Notes under the pieces: model-generated
Databases searched by the model: none
The model's input: only the letters and a program-made list of their open reading frames with translations
What the model was told of the DNA's origin: nothing
Shown: positions 55,920 to 64,000 of the stretch, one piece after another
Layout of the letters: every line of letters begins with the position of its first letter
How positions within the stretch are numbered: position 1 is the first letter of the stretch
Assembly (NCBI GenBank): GCA_012959525.1
Contig: DUDB01000059.1
Span: 17,519 to 81,518, forward strand
Reading direction: 5' to 3'
DNA: 64,000 nucleotides
From: Planctomycetota bacterium
GTDB lineage: Bacteria; Planctomycetota; UBA1135; GCA-002686595
Translations under genes and position numbers: made by a program

Positions 55920-56678
55920 CTAGCGACTCGCTGCCTTTTTATCCCCGTGCTGCCAATAGGAGTGGATCGCGATCAAGATAACGAGCGCGATCCCACCCAT
56001 CCATAACCGCTTATTCGTAGGCACATCAAACGCACCGGCGAGGATCCCAATATGGGCCACCGAGTGGAATGCCGCAACGGACAACCATGACCGCGACATG
56101 CCGACGATGCTGATGAATAGAAAGCTGGTCGCAGTCAGGATCGCGAGCAGCTGGATCTGTTCCTGCATGGTGGACCCTTCGTCCAGGAACCAGAAATGCC
56201 AAGCCCACCAAGCGACTCCAATCAACAAGCCCCGAACAATGTATGGCGCTGGCGACAAGGCATCATTCATATAGCCCCGCCAACCAATTTCTTCGCCCAA
56301 TGCATAGAGAACAAGAAGACCCGCCATCGCCGCGCCAGCCAAATGCGGATTCATCCCAAAATCATTTTCATAGCCGACCACGGCCACAACGCTGATGGGG
56401 ACAATGGCCATCAACACTGCGAGTACTGGTTTCGCGCCAAAAAGACTGGAGGTCCGGTTCTGTGGTCCGAATATCATCCAAGACATGAAAGCAGCCACAG
56501 CGATACTGCCGCCGAGGAGCAGAACCGCAACCGCAACCGTCTGCAGGAATGGCCAATCCATGCGGTCGTAGAAATCCAACCTCCATGGCGAAGCCCAAAT
56601 TGGACTCCCGCGGCCAATCCATAAAACACCAAGAGCCCCCGTACATTGATGTTGTTCATATTGCGACTGTGGGGTCAA
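55920..56678 (-). CDS. CPBP-family intramembrane metalloprotease, probably frameshifted at the 5' end
   Basis: 252 aa in this frame. The CPBP (Abi/Rce1-like) motif is ALGEEIGWRGYMND, with WAWHFWF and FHSVAHIGIL providing later His ligands, and several membrane helices. The first 25 residues of this frame are unconvincing; in another frame from ATG 56659 (a good membrane start, NVRGLLVFYGLAAG) the reading would join the body at about 56605-56610 if one C were added. So the gene has either lost one base or the sequence has an error; alternatively it starts at ATG 56561. The segment looks lower in GC than its neighbours and might be transferred. Confidence 0.72.
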   Translation of the reverse strand: MTPQSQYEQHQCTGALGVLWIGRGSPIWASPWRLDFYDRMDWPFLQTVAVAVLLLGGSIAVAAFMSWMIFGPQNRTSSLFGAKPVLAVLMAIVPISVVAVVGYENDFGMNPHLAGAAMAGLLVLYALGEEIGWRGYMNDALSPAPYIVRGLLIGVAWWAWHFWFLDEGSTMQEQIQLLAILTATSFLFISIVGMSRSWLSVAAFHSVAHIGILAGAFDVPTNKRLWMGGIALVILIAIHSYWQHGDKKAASR

Positions 56679-56689
56679 TCACCGGATCC

Positions 56690-57868
56690 TCAATAGGACT
56701 TGAACGCGTCCTCGTCCAACAGGGACTCCTTGTGGGCCGCCATCCCCACGGCGAGACCCAAGGCCAAGAACGTGGCCAGCAATGATGATCCACCGGTCGA
56801 GAACAACGGCAGGGTCAAGCCGGTCATGGGCAGGAGCCCGACGTTTACAGACACATTGATGAGCAGGTGAGCGGCGAAGTAGATCCCCACTCCGCCAACC
56901 ACAAGGCGCGCAAATCGATCGCGCAGGCCGGAGGCACTCAAGAGCAAGAGCGTACTCATCATGATGTACAGCACCACGATGCCGGCAGCTCCCACGAAGC
57001 CCCCCTCTTCGGCCACGACCATGAAGATTGAGTCGCTGTCGCGTTCGGGCAGGAGACCCGTCTTGCTGGCCACACCGTTGCCGAGGCCGCGGCCAAGAAG
57101 CCCACCGTTGCCCGCCACCACCCGTGCGTGATAGAGGTGGAACGCGGCGCCGTCCCTGCTGGTGATCAACTCATCGGGCGAATAGGTCTCGATCCAGGTC
57201 TCGACACGTTCCAGCTGGTAGTCGCGCACCAGGTCGGCTTCGCGGGCCACAAAGCCCGCAGCCAGGCCCAAGGCACACAGACCGGCCAGGATTGGGCCGC
57301 GCGCACCTGCGAGGTAGAACATCCCCACGGTCACGGGCACCAGGGTCATGGCCGTCCCCAGATCCGGCTGACCCGCCACGAGCACCAGAGGTAGTCCCGC
57401 CACAGCTAGGGGTAAGACCCACTGATGCGCGCGCGCCATGCGGTTGAGGGAGAGGACCCGCGCAAGGGCCACGATCATGGCGACCTTGGCCAACTCCGAG
57501 GGTTGCAAGTCGAAGCGCGGCAACTGAATCCAACGCTGAGCGTTGTTGCGCTCCTCGCCCACCAGGTAGACGGCCACAAGCAACAAGATACTGGCCCCAT
57601 AGATCCAACCCGCGTTACGGCGCACCCATTCACGCCTCAGCAGCAGCCCGAGGACCACGGCGGGAGCCGTGATGAAGACCTTCTGGCGGTGGGCGACATA
57701 GGAGATGTCCCCACCGAACTCGCCCGCCGCCCCGGTGGACAACCCGTGCACGAACATCATGCCCGAGGCCAGCAAGACGAAGGCAATGACCAAGACGTGC
57801 CAGTCCAGGTCACTGGGACGCAGATGGCGGGTTGAGAGTACCCGACCCAAGGGGCTTGTTGAGCTCAC
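56690..57868 (-). CDS. rodA: Rod-shape-determining protein RodA (SEDS glycosyltransferase)
   Basis: 392 aa from GTG 57868, which overlaps the mrdA stop as GTGA. About 10 membrane helices. SEDS features are present: RWIQLPRFDLQPSELAKVAMI, GQPDLGTAMTLVPV, the long extracellular loop with GNGGLLGRGLGNG, EEGGFVGAAGIV, and TGLTLPLFSTGGSSL. It polymerises glycan strands of peptidoglycan together with PBP2 in elongating rods. An intact copy argues for a peptidoglycan-elongation machinery in this organism. Confidence 0.95.
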   Translation of the reverse strand: MSSTSPLGRVLSTRHLRPSDLDWHVLVIAFVLLASGMMFVHGLSTGAAGEFGGDISYVAHRQKVFITAPAVVLGLLLRREWVRRNAGWIYGASILLLVAVYLVGEERNNAQRWIQLPRFDLQPSELAKVAMIVALARVLSLNRMARAHQWVLPLAVAGLPLVLVAGQPDLGTAMTLVPVTVGMFYLAGARGPILAGLCALGLAAGFVAREADLVRDYQLERVETWIETYSPDELITSRDGAAFHLYHARVVAGNGGLLGRGLGNGVASKTGLLPERDSDSIFMVVAEEGGFVGAAGIVVLYIMMSTLLLLSASGLRDRFARLVVGGVGIYFAAHLLINVSVNVGLLPMTGLTLPLFSTGGSSLLATFLALGLAVGMAAHKESLLDEDAFKSY

Positions 57869-60800
57869 CGTACCTTCTCCACGAACTGGCGCACGGCGCT
57901 GGAAGACAGGAACTGACGCATGACATGGGTTGCCACGTGACTGGAAGTGGTTGACGTGTCGTGCACGTAGACCACCACGATGGCCTCCGGCTTCTCGGCC
58001 GGGAACCACCCAGCGACCCAACCGTGCTTGCGCATACCAGCCTCCCAGCCGCCTGCACCGTCGGGCACCTGGCCCGGTTGATAGTCGGCGCTGCCCGTCT
58101 TGCAGGCCAGGCGGAAGCCGAGGGAATCCGGGTCGAGCCCGGTCCCCTTAGCCGTCCCATCCAGGGTGACGCGCCCCAGAGTGCGACGCACGGTCTCGAG
58201 ACTGGCTCGAGAGAGAGGCAGGGGGTCTTCGTGCCGCGGCATGGGTACGCCTCCCACCGATTGCACCAGGCGAAGCTCGGGCAAGCGCCCCGTAGCCAGG
58301 CCAACGTAGGCCCGGGCAATCTGGAGCACTGTCGTCGAGATTGCCGTCAGTCCATTCCCCAATCGCTGCAAGGTGGGCGCCGTGGCCGGACGATCATCCA
58401 TGAAGAACCCGTTGGAGCGTGCGTCCTCGCGTAGACCACCCACGTGCCGAGCGCCGTGGTCCAGGGAGCGCACCCCCGTGGGCCGATCGAAGCCAAAGGT
58501 GCGTGCCATGTCCCTGAAACTTGTCGCGTCGTAGTGAGTCTCCCCCACCATGGCAAAGTAGGCGTTGCAAGAGTGCAGCAGGGCCTCCTCTAAGGTCAGG
58601 TCCCCATGGCCCCAGGTGCTGTGACAGTGGACCTTGGCACCCTCACGATGCATACCTCCCACCTCGTCCGCTCTGGACACACACTGAACGTGGGTCTGCT
58701 CGGCATCGATCCAGCCCTGGTCTAGGGCCCAGGCAGCGACGAACGGCTTGAACACAGAACCAGGGGGCTGGAAGGTGTGCTGGCGCAGAGTCCGGTCATA
58801 GGCGAAGCGCGCCTGGCCATCCTGATTTTGGCCGGGTGTGCGACCCAGAACGGAGGGGCCGGAAGCAGCGGCAAGCACGTCACCATTGGTGGATACCAGG
58901 ACAATGGCGCCCACCGGATGGTCGTGCCACAGGCGATCGGGGCGCTTCTCCGCATCGGGCGGCGGATCAGGCGCGTCGATCACGGCCTGGGCAGCACGCT
59001 GCAGGTCCAGATCCAGGGTGAGACGCAGATCCTCGCCATCCACGGCGGGTTGAAACGAGGACTGCACCGTGCCCTCCACGCGATCCTGAAGACCACTGCT
59101 CACGTGAAACCCGCTGCGCCCCTTGAGGGCCAGGTCGAAGTAACCCTCCAGCCCGCTGCCGCCCATCACCTCACCCGCTTGCAGGGTGCTCCCCACGAGA
59201 TCCTGGATTTCTGACAGGTCCTGGTCCTGCAGCTGGCGCTTGCGACGCAGATCGCGCAGATCACTCTCCCGCGGTTGTTGCTCCAGGAGTCTCAAGAGGT
59301 AGGGCGAGCGCACGCGTCCCAGGAGGGGCGCGGCCACGCCAACGTCCTTGCCATTGTTGGAGTCGTCTACCTCCAAGCGCACCCGACGCGTGGTGGCTCG
59401 CACCCTGAACCCCGCATGGGTCCCGGGATCACGGGTCACCGCGTAGACCAGGTCATAGCCCGGTTGAGAATCAAGGAGAACGGGGCGCGCGCCCCAGTCG
59501 CGCACGAAATAGGTGCGCCGTTCCAGTGCGGCTTCAACCCACTGCGCATCCAACTTCAGGGGACCATCCAGCCGTTCAAGGACCTCGGCCACGCGCCCCT
59601 GCAGGAGTCCATCCCAGTGCAGGAGGGCGGACGCGAAGGGCGGCTCGTCTGCGGGACCCCACGTGGGTGAGGAGCTGTTGGCCACGTCCAGCATGCGCTG
59701 GGCGCGCACCTGGGGAGAGTCCGCCGAGGTCCGCCCCCTGGACGGGAGCGTGGCTTCCAGCCGTTGACCATCCGTAAGGGTTCGCAGGTTCTCATCCTGG
59801 CAGGGGAGCACGCCTCGCCCCCACTCGGGCTCGAATTGCCCCGGGTCCTCGCTGCGCTCCATCAGATGTGCGAGCCCGACGACGCGCTCCACTTCCCACC
59901 ATGGTCGAGGGCAGGCAGAGCCCTCAAGGGTGCGCCGAGCGTCAGCATTGAAGGCCATGGCCAGGCTGGACATGACGCGCTGGCCCGGTGGCGCCAAGTG
60001 AGTGGCGAGCTTGGAACGCACGATGGAGTAGCCCGCCAAGTGCTCATCCACCCGCTCGGGCCATAGACGGCCACGATTGACGCGCCACTGATCCAGCCGC
60101 GCCTCATCCCAATACAGTGCACGGCGCAGCCAGTCCAGGTCCACACAGGCCAGGTTGTCGGCGTCCAGGCGTGCGGGATCGAAACCCGCGGCGCGCTTGA
60201 ACAGGGCGTCGGCCGTGGCGAACTGCACCTCACTACGCTTGAACTCGACGAGCGCGAGAAGTTGGTCCTCCCGCGAGCCCGTATCCCATGGGCGCGCCGC
60301 GTCGCCGTCTTCAGACACGAGCAGGGACCAGTTGATGCGCTGGGCCAAGGCACCCATCTCGGCCAGGGCTGAGTTCAGACGCTCGCTCACGTGCTCAGCC
60401 TGCCCCACGGCTTCAGTCCCCATCACGCGTGCTGCCAAATCCAGGTAAGACTGCTCGGGGAACTCCCTGCGCAGGCGTTCGAGGTCCCGGAGAGCACTGC
60501 TGCTCAGGCCTAGGAGTGCCTTGGTGTAGAAATGCAATTCAGAGGCGCGAGTACCGCGGCGCTCCTGACGCACGGCTTCCAGCCGCGCTCGTCGGCCTTG
60601 CACACCAATAGCTGGCAGCTCCAAATCGCCCACTCGGAGAGCCCCCCCCTCTCCGAATCCGTCGATCTGAGCCGGAGTGAGGGCCAGGAAAGACCGCGCC
60701 CAGAGGACGAGATCCGTACGCGCCACATCCAGAGGCACGTAACGCATTCCCAGAACCGAACGCAGCTGGGCGACCTGCCCCAAACCGTGACCGCGGCGGA

Positions 60801-61041
60801 ACTCCCTCCAAACGAATTCCAGTTCATACACGCGTTCGTCCTGGGCCAAGCGACGGCCATCGCGGTCGAGGATCGCACCGCGCTGGTAGGGCATGACCTC
60901 CCATGAGCGTGCGAGGTTCACCGCCTCCCGGGCCCAGATCTCATGCTGCCTCACTTGCACTTCATACAAGCGCGCCAAGAGGACGGCGGCTGCCAAGCCG
61001 ATGCCCCCGAGAAGGGGTCCACAACGCCGCAGGTTTACCAC
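57865..61041 (-). CDS. mrdA: Penicillin-binding protein 2, unusually long (1058 aa)
   Basis: Start GTG 61041. An N-terminal membrane helix is followed by the PBP dimerisation domain (RGAILDRDGRRLA at about 55). The transpeptidase motifs are SVFK (S762), SCN (824-826) and KTG (981-983, in ACKTGSADY), correctly ordered. A typical PBP2 is about 600-650 aa with the active Ser near 330; here about 400 extra residues lie before the transpeptidase domain, mainly an alpha-helical region rich in Arg and Leu (about 130-550) that I cannot assign. It cross-links peptidoglycan at the elongasome and overlaps both its neighbours, mreD and rodA. Confidence 0.92.
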   Translation of the reverse strand: MVNLRRCGPLLGGIGLAAAVLLARLYEVQVRQHEIWAREAVNLARSWEVMPYQRGAILDRDGRRLAQDERVYELEFVWREFRRGHGLGQVAQLRSVLGMRYVPLDVARTDLVLWARSFLALTPAQIDGFGEGGALRVGDLELPAIGVQGRRARLEAVRQERRGTRASELHFYTKALLGLSSSALRDLERLRREFPEQSYLDLAARVMGTEAVGQAEHVSERLNSALAEMGALAQRINWSLLVSEDGDAARPWDTGSREDQLLALVEFKRSEVQFATADALFKRAAGFDPARLDADNLACVDLDWLRRALYWDEARLDQWRVNRGRLWPERVDEHLAGYSIVRSKLATHLAPPGQRVMSSLAMAFNADARRTLEGSACPRPWWEVERVVGLAHLMERSEDPGQFEPEWGRGVLPCQDENLRTLTDGQRLEATLPSRGRTSADSPQVRAQRMLDVANSSSPTWGPADEPPFASALLHWDGLLQGRVAEVLERLDGPLKLDAQWVEAALERRTYFVRDWGARPVLLDSQPGYDLVYAVTRDPGTHAGFRVRATTRRVRLEVDDSNNGKDVGVAAPLLGRVRSPYLLRLLEQQPRESDLRDLRRKRQLQDQDLSEIQDLVGSTLQAGEVMGGSGLEGYFDLALKGRSGFHVSSGLQDRVEGTVQSSFQPAVDGEDLRLTLDLDLQRAAQAVIDAPDPPPDAEKRPDRLWHDHPVGAIVLVSTNGDVLAAASGPSVLGRTPGQNQDGQARFAYDRTLRQHTFQPPGSVFKPFVAAWALDQGWIDAEQTHVQCVSRADEVGGMHREGAKVHCHSTWGHGDLTLEEALLHSCNAYFAMVGETHYDATSFRDMARTFGFDRPTGVRSLDHGARHVGGLREDARSNGFFMDDRPATAPTLQRLGNGLTAISTTVLQIARAYVGLATGRLPELRLVQSVGGVPMPRHEDPLPLSRASLETVRRTLGRVTLDGTAKGTGLDPDSLGFRLACKTGSADYQPGQVPDGAGGWEAGMRKHGWVAGWFPAEKPEAIVVVYVHDTSTTSSHVATHVMRQFLSSSAVRQFVEKVR

Positions 61042-61571
61042 AAGCGTGCCCTCTCACGGAGGGGTGTCATGCCCGGAAGCATGATCAACCCGTGAAACAC
61101 GATCGCCCCTGCGACGGCCGTAACGAGGACACCCGGCAGGAGGGGTTCGAGCAATTGACTCAAACCAGAGGTGGGAGCATGGAGGCCCAGTTCCGCACTT
61201 CGCACGAGCGTCATCCAAGCAGCAAACAGCAGGGCGGCGATCCCCACCATGGCGAAGCGCACCAAGATCCGGTTCGCATCGGCATACCTGCGAGCATTCA
61301 CCACGAGAACGGAGAGGATTCCAAAGCCGGCCAGGATGGCGGCCGGGGAGTCGACCGTGGTGGCCGTACGGCACAGGGCCAGAATGAAGGTGGCCGGAAC
61401 GACGTCGCGGCGGTGAAATTTCACGGCAATCACAACGACCAACAGAAGCAAGGGGTCCGGCACCCAGGGCCCCAGAGTGCCGCGGGTGACGAGCATGGCC
61501 TGGGCTCCCGATAGCCAGGTCCCCCAGGCGGCGAGCATGATCCACGCCAAGAGACGACCGCGCCTTCTCAC
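61035..61571 (-). CDS. mreD: MreD-like membrane protein
   Basis: 178 aa, hydrophobic with about five membrane helices, in the canonical place between mreC and the PBP2 gene. MreD sequences are poorly conserved, so the assignment rests on location, size and topology. Start GTG 61571 overlaps the mreC stop as GTGA, and the stop overlaps the mrdA start. Confidence 0.72.
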   Translation of the reverse strand: MRRRGRLLAWIMLAAWGTWLSGAQAMLVTRGTLGPWVPDPLLLLVVVIAVKFHRRDVVPATFILALCRTATTVDSPAAILAGFGILSVLVVNARRYADANRILVRFAMVGIAALLFAAWMTLVRSAELGLHAPTSGLSQLLEPLLPGVLVTAVAGAIVFHGLIMLPGMTPLRERARLW

Positions 61572-63067
61572 ATCTCCTCCTCGGGCGGCGCAGCCCCCTG
61601 CTTCAGCAAGTCTGGTGGGGCACCCACCCACACCCGGGCCCCGTAACCAAGATGCCCGTCCGTGGCCAACAGCACCTCAAGCACGTGGGGGCCGGGGCCA
61701 AAGGGCAAGCGCGCCTCGCCGATCAGGAGCCCGCGGGGCAGCCCAGCGTCTCCTGACCCCGTCCAGATCTGCACCGGCAGACCCGTGCCCGAGTCCACCC
61801 CGGAGGGAGCCACCAGAGGCAAGGTCGCGGGCCAATGGAAGCGCACGGTCCCCGCTGACCCCGGGCCCAGACTGGTGAGCTGGCCCAGCACGTGGGGAAA
61901 CTTGCTCGATCCGTCCTGCACGAGGGCGATGGTCGAGATGCGAAGTCCAGGATCTGCGATCAAGGAGAGGTCCGCGCCGAGAGGGCCGACCCGAATCACG
62001 CGTCCCAGTAGGTGCGTGCCCGCCGAGACGGCTGCACCAACGCTCACGCCGGTCACCCTGCCGCTTGAGATTTTTCGACCCGCGCGTAGCGGGGAAACTT
62101 CGCCGCGCAGGAGGAGCCGGGTGGATCGCCAGGCCGCAGTGTCTTGCACGGGCAGTACCAGATCGGAGGCTGCATCCACGCTGGTCTCCGATTCAGTGTC
62201 GGTGAGGATCAGCACCTGATGCAGGCCGTGAGCAAAATCCATGATGGGTTTAATCCCCAGCACCGACTCCTCCGCGAGACGTGCACTCGCGTACTCCCAG
62301 GCGGCGGGAATGCCCCGCTCGAGCACACCCAGAACAAATCCGTTAGCCAAGTGCGTCCGCACGCCGTCGCGAACGGCTTCGCGCACAATCACGCGCGCGC
62401 CGACGCCTCCAGGTTGTTCTGGATTGTGCACCGCCAGTAGGACGCGATCGGGGTGCGGGGCAAGGCCGCCGACGACCATGCGCCGGCGCCCAACGATGGG
62501 TCCCGTGAAGCGAGAGTCCGCGGGATCCACTTCTGCTCCCAAACGAAACTGCGCCCCAGTCACCAATTGAACCTCAACGACTCCGACCTGGGCGGCCAGG
62601 CGGGAAGTCTCCACGTCCACAATGCCGATGAAAGCATCGCCGCTGACAACGGCGTCGCCCGTGCGCAGGCTTGAGATCGCATCTGGTTGCGCCAGGCGCA
62701 ACCAGATGCGGTCGCGATCATCACGCGGACGGCCACTGACCTCCGCGCGCAGAGCCCGCACTCCTGCCAACCTTTCCACGCACGACGGATCCCGGGGCTC
62801 AGCGGAAGCCAGCACCGCCTGCTCCAAGGCCAACTGGGCCTCATGGTCGGCTTCCGCCTGGCCCTCTCCTGCCATGGCGGGACGCCCTCCCATCCAGGCC
62901 AGGGGCGCACACAGGTGTGAGAGCACCGCGCTGGGGGCCAGGAGCAGATCTAGAGCACGTACGAGCGGCGCCACTGGTCGGAGGGCCAGGAAGGCCAGGC
63001 CCGCCAGGGACAGGTGGTACAGGGTACGGGAACGTGAGGTGCGCAAGGTATCGCTCTCCTCACCCAC
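61568..63067 (-). CDS. mreC: MreC-like rod-shape-determining protein
   Basis: 499 aa, longer than usual MreC (about 280-370). One N-terminal membrane helix is followed by an extracytoplasmic coiled-coil-like stretch and the beta-domain signature LRTGDAVVSGDAFIGIVDVE (the G-d-x-V...G-x-v-G-x-V pattern of MreC). A C-terminal extension of about 130 aa with beta-strand character is extra. It links MreB filaments to the periplasmic synthases. Ordered mreB-mreC-mreD-mrdA-rodA, all minus strand. Confidence 0.8.
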   Translation of the reverse strand: MGEESDTLRTSRSRTLYHLSLAGLAFLALRPVAPLVRALDLLLAPSAVLSHLCAPLAWMGGRPAMAGEGQAEADHEAQLALEQAVLASAEPRDPSCVERLAGVRALRAEVSGRPRDDRDRIWLRLAQPDAISSLRTGDAVVSGDAFIGIVDVETSRLAAQVGVVEVQLVTGAQFRLGAEVDPADSRFTGPIVGRRRMVVGGLAPHPDRVLLAVHNPEQPGGVGARVIVREAVRDGVRTHLANGFVLGVLERGIPAAWEYASARLAEESVLGIKPIMDFAHGLHQVLILTDTESETSVDAASDLVLPVQDTAAWRSTRLLLRGEVSPLRAGRKISSGRVTGVSVGAAVSAGTHLLGRVIRVGPLGADLSLIADPGLRISTIALVQDGSSKFPHVLGQLTSLGPGSAGTVRFHWPATLPLVAPSGVDSGTGLPVQIWTGSGDAGLPRGLLIGEARLPFGPGPHVLEVLLATDGHLGYGARVWVGAPPDLLKQGAAPPEEEM

Positions 63068-63238
63068 GGGGCGTGCCGTGCCGCGTCTCGACGCAGCGCG
63101 TTTCCCCTCCCGTCACGCCCCCCGAGTGAGGTTGGGTTCAACTGGCTCCAGAATAGAGGAGCGAAGAGGCTGAATCCAGAAGGTCCTCCTGGTCACGAGA
63201 CCTGGATTGAAACCTGCCCGAATTGAGAGTGGCCTTTC

Positions 63239-64000
63239 CTAGAGATCTTCTTCCGTGCCCAGCACGTCCTTGAAAATCTCAAGCTTGTTGAGGACAACAC
63301 CCGTGCCACGCGCAACCGCGGTCAGAGGGTCATCCCCCATGCGCACGGGCAGGCCCAGGTAATCTTCAATGGCCTCGGGCAACTTGTGGAGCAGTGATCC
63401 ACCGCCGACCAGGACCAACCCACTCTCCACCAAGTCTGCGGAGATCTCTGGCGGAGCAAGCTCCAACTGCCCCCGAATCGCCTCGCAGATCAAGCGCACA
63501 GGATGCGCCAGAGCTTCCCGGATTTCGATGGACGTCACCGTAGTGCTACGCGGCAGACCCGTTACAGAGTCACGGCCGCTGACGACATAGGAGAGTTCTT
63601 CATCCATGGGCCATGCGGAACCGATGGTCAGCTTGACCCTCTCGGCCGAGCCTTCTCCGATCATCAGGTTGTGGTGCCGGCGCAGGTGACCTCGGATCTC
63701 GTCGTCCATCTCGTCCCCGGCGATGCGCAGGGAGGTCGCCGTGACGATGCCCGCCAATGAGAGCACCGCGATCTCGGTTGTGCCTCCACCGATGTCCACG
63801 ATCAAGGAGCCACGGGGCTCGGTCACCGGCAGGTCGCAGCCAACGCCTGCGGCCATGGGCTCGGGGATCAGATACACGTCGCGTGCCCCAGCGCGCTCTG
63901 CGGCATTGATGACGGCGCGCCGCTCAACGGCGGTGATCCCCACCGGCACGGCTATCACCACCCGCGGCTTCACCCAACGTGGGCCGTCTTGCACCTTGGG
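63239..64000 (-). CDS. mreB: MreB actin-like cell-shape protein, C-terminal part (cut by window end)
   Basis: The last 251+ residues are present; the N-terminus lies beyond 64000. MreB-specific actin-fold motifs: VIAVPVGITAVERRAVINAAERAG, EPMAAGVGCDLPV, VDIGGGTTEIAVLSL, GDEMDDEIRGHLRRHHNLMIGE, and the late VLVGGGSLLHKLPEAIED. It organises peptidoglycan synthesis along the cell. The 171-base gap before mreC has no gene. Confidence 0.95.
   Translation of the reverse strand, partial: PKVQDGPRWVKPRVVIAVPVGITAVERRAVINAAERAGARDVYLIPEPMAAGVGCDLPVTEPRGSLIVDIGGGTTEIAVLSLAGIVTATSLRIAGDEMDDEIRGHLRRHHNLMIGEGSAERVKLTIGSAWPMDEELSYVVSGRDSVTGLPRSTTVTSIEIREALAHPVRLICEAIRGQLELAPPEISADLVESGLVLVGGGSLLHKLPEAIEDYLGLPVRMGDDPLTAVARGTGVVLNKLEIFKDVLGTEEDL

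Overview
The window looks like chromosomal DNA from a GC-rich member of the Planctomycetota. The evidence is a DUF1549/DUF1553 plus DUF1501 gene pair, a bacterial microcompartment (BMC) shell operon, many large lipoproteins and Ig-like or FG-GAP surface proteins, and a type III glutamine synthetase. No transposase, integrase, phage gene, rRNA or CRISPR array was seen. Many adjacent genes are joined by ATGA, GTGA or TTGA stop/start overlaps, so GTG and TTG starts are common. Gene order and protein families are read directly; the phylum is an inference.

Layout. 0.1-4.7 kb: DUF1501 and DUF1549/DUF1553/LamG pair (minus). 4.8-9.0 kb: phosphopantetheinyl transferase followed by oleB-oleC-oleD of long-chain olefin synthesis, without oleA. 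9.0-12.3 kb: DNA glycosylase, glnN, tRNA-Met. 12.6-20.1 kb (minus): ChrR-like cupin, Ppx/GppA phosphatase, carboxypeptidase-regulatory-repeat protein, beta-propeller protein, metallophosphoesterase, gltX. 20.2-24.6 kb: adenosine deaminase, esterase, alginate-export-type porin, queF (minus), DUF4863 protein. 24.6-27.5 kb: a large FG-GAP/ASPIC-UnbV/thioredoxin lipoprotein interrupted by one in-frame TGA. 27.7-37.5 kb: lipoproteins, TPR proteins, DUF6687-like protein, metallo-beta-lactamase-fold hydrolase. 37.5-42.2 kb (minus): a multicopper oxidase apparently split into two genes, and a cadherin/Ig-like secreted protein. 42.6-49.0 kb (minus): nine-gene BMC operon. 49.2-56.7 kb: amidohydrolase, a selenoprotein N homologue, APC permease, SGNH hydrolase, serine hydrolase, CPBP protease. 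56.7-64.0 kb (minus): rod-shape operon mreB-mreC-mreD-mrdA-rodA, with mreB cut by the window end.

Three things stand out. (1) The gene at 50686-52074 is a clear bacterial homologue of selenoprotein N: it reads through TGA in a GALDDQTC-U context, and a hairpin with a GGUC loop lies at the right distance behind the codon. Conventional annotation would split it in two. (2) The FG-GAP/UnbV/thioredoxin gene at 24641-27475 has the same architecture (frame kept across a TGA, hairpin fitting the bacterial SECIS rules) and is a candidate new selenoprotein family. The two cases support each other. (3) The BMC operon encodes two BMC-H, two tandem-BMC and two BMC-P shell proteins and an acylating aldehyde dehydrogenase, but no recognised signature enzyme. 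In its place are a DUF711 ('PFL family') protein and an ACT-domain protein with a BMC-associated N-terminal segment.
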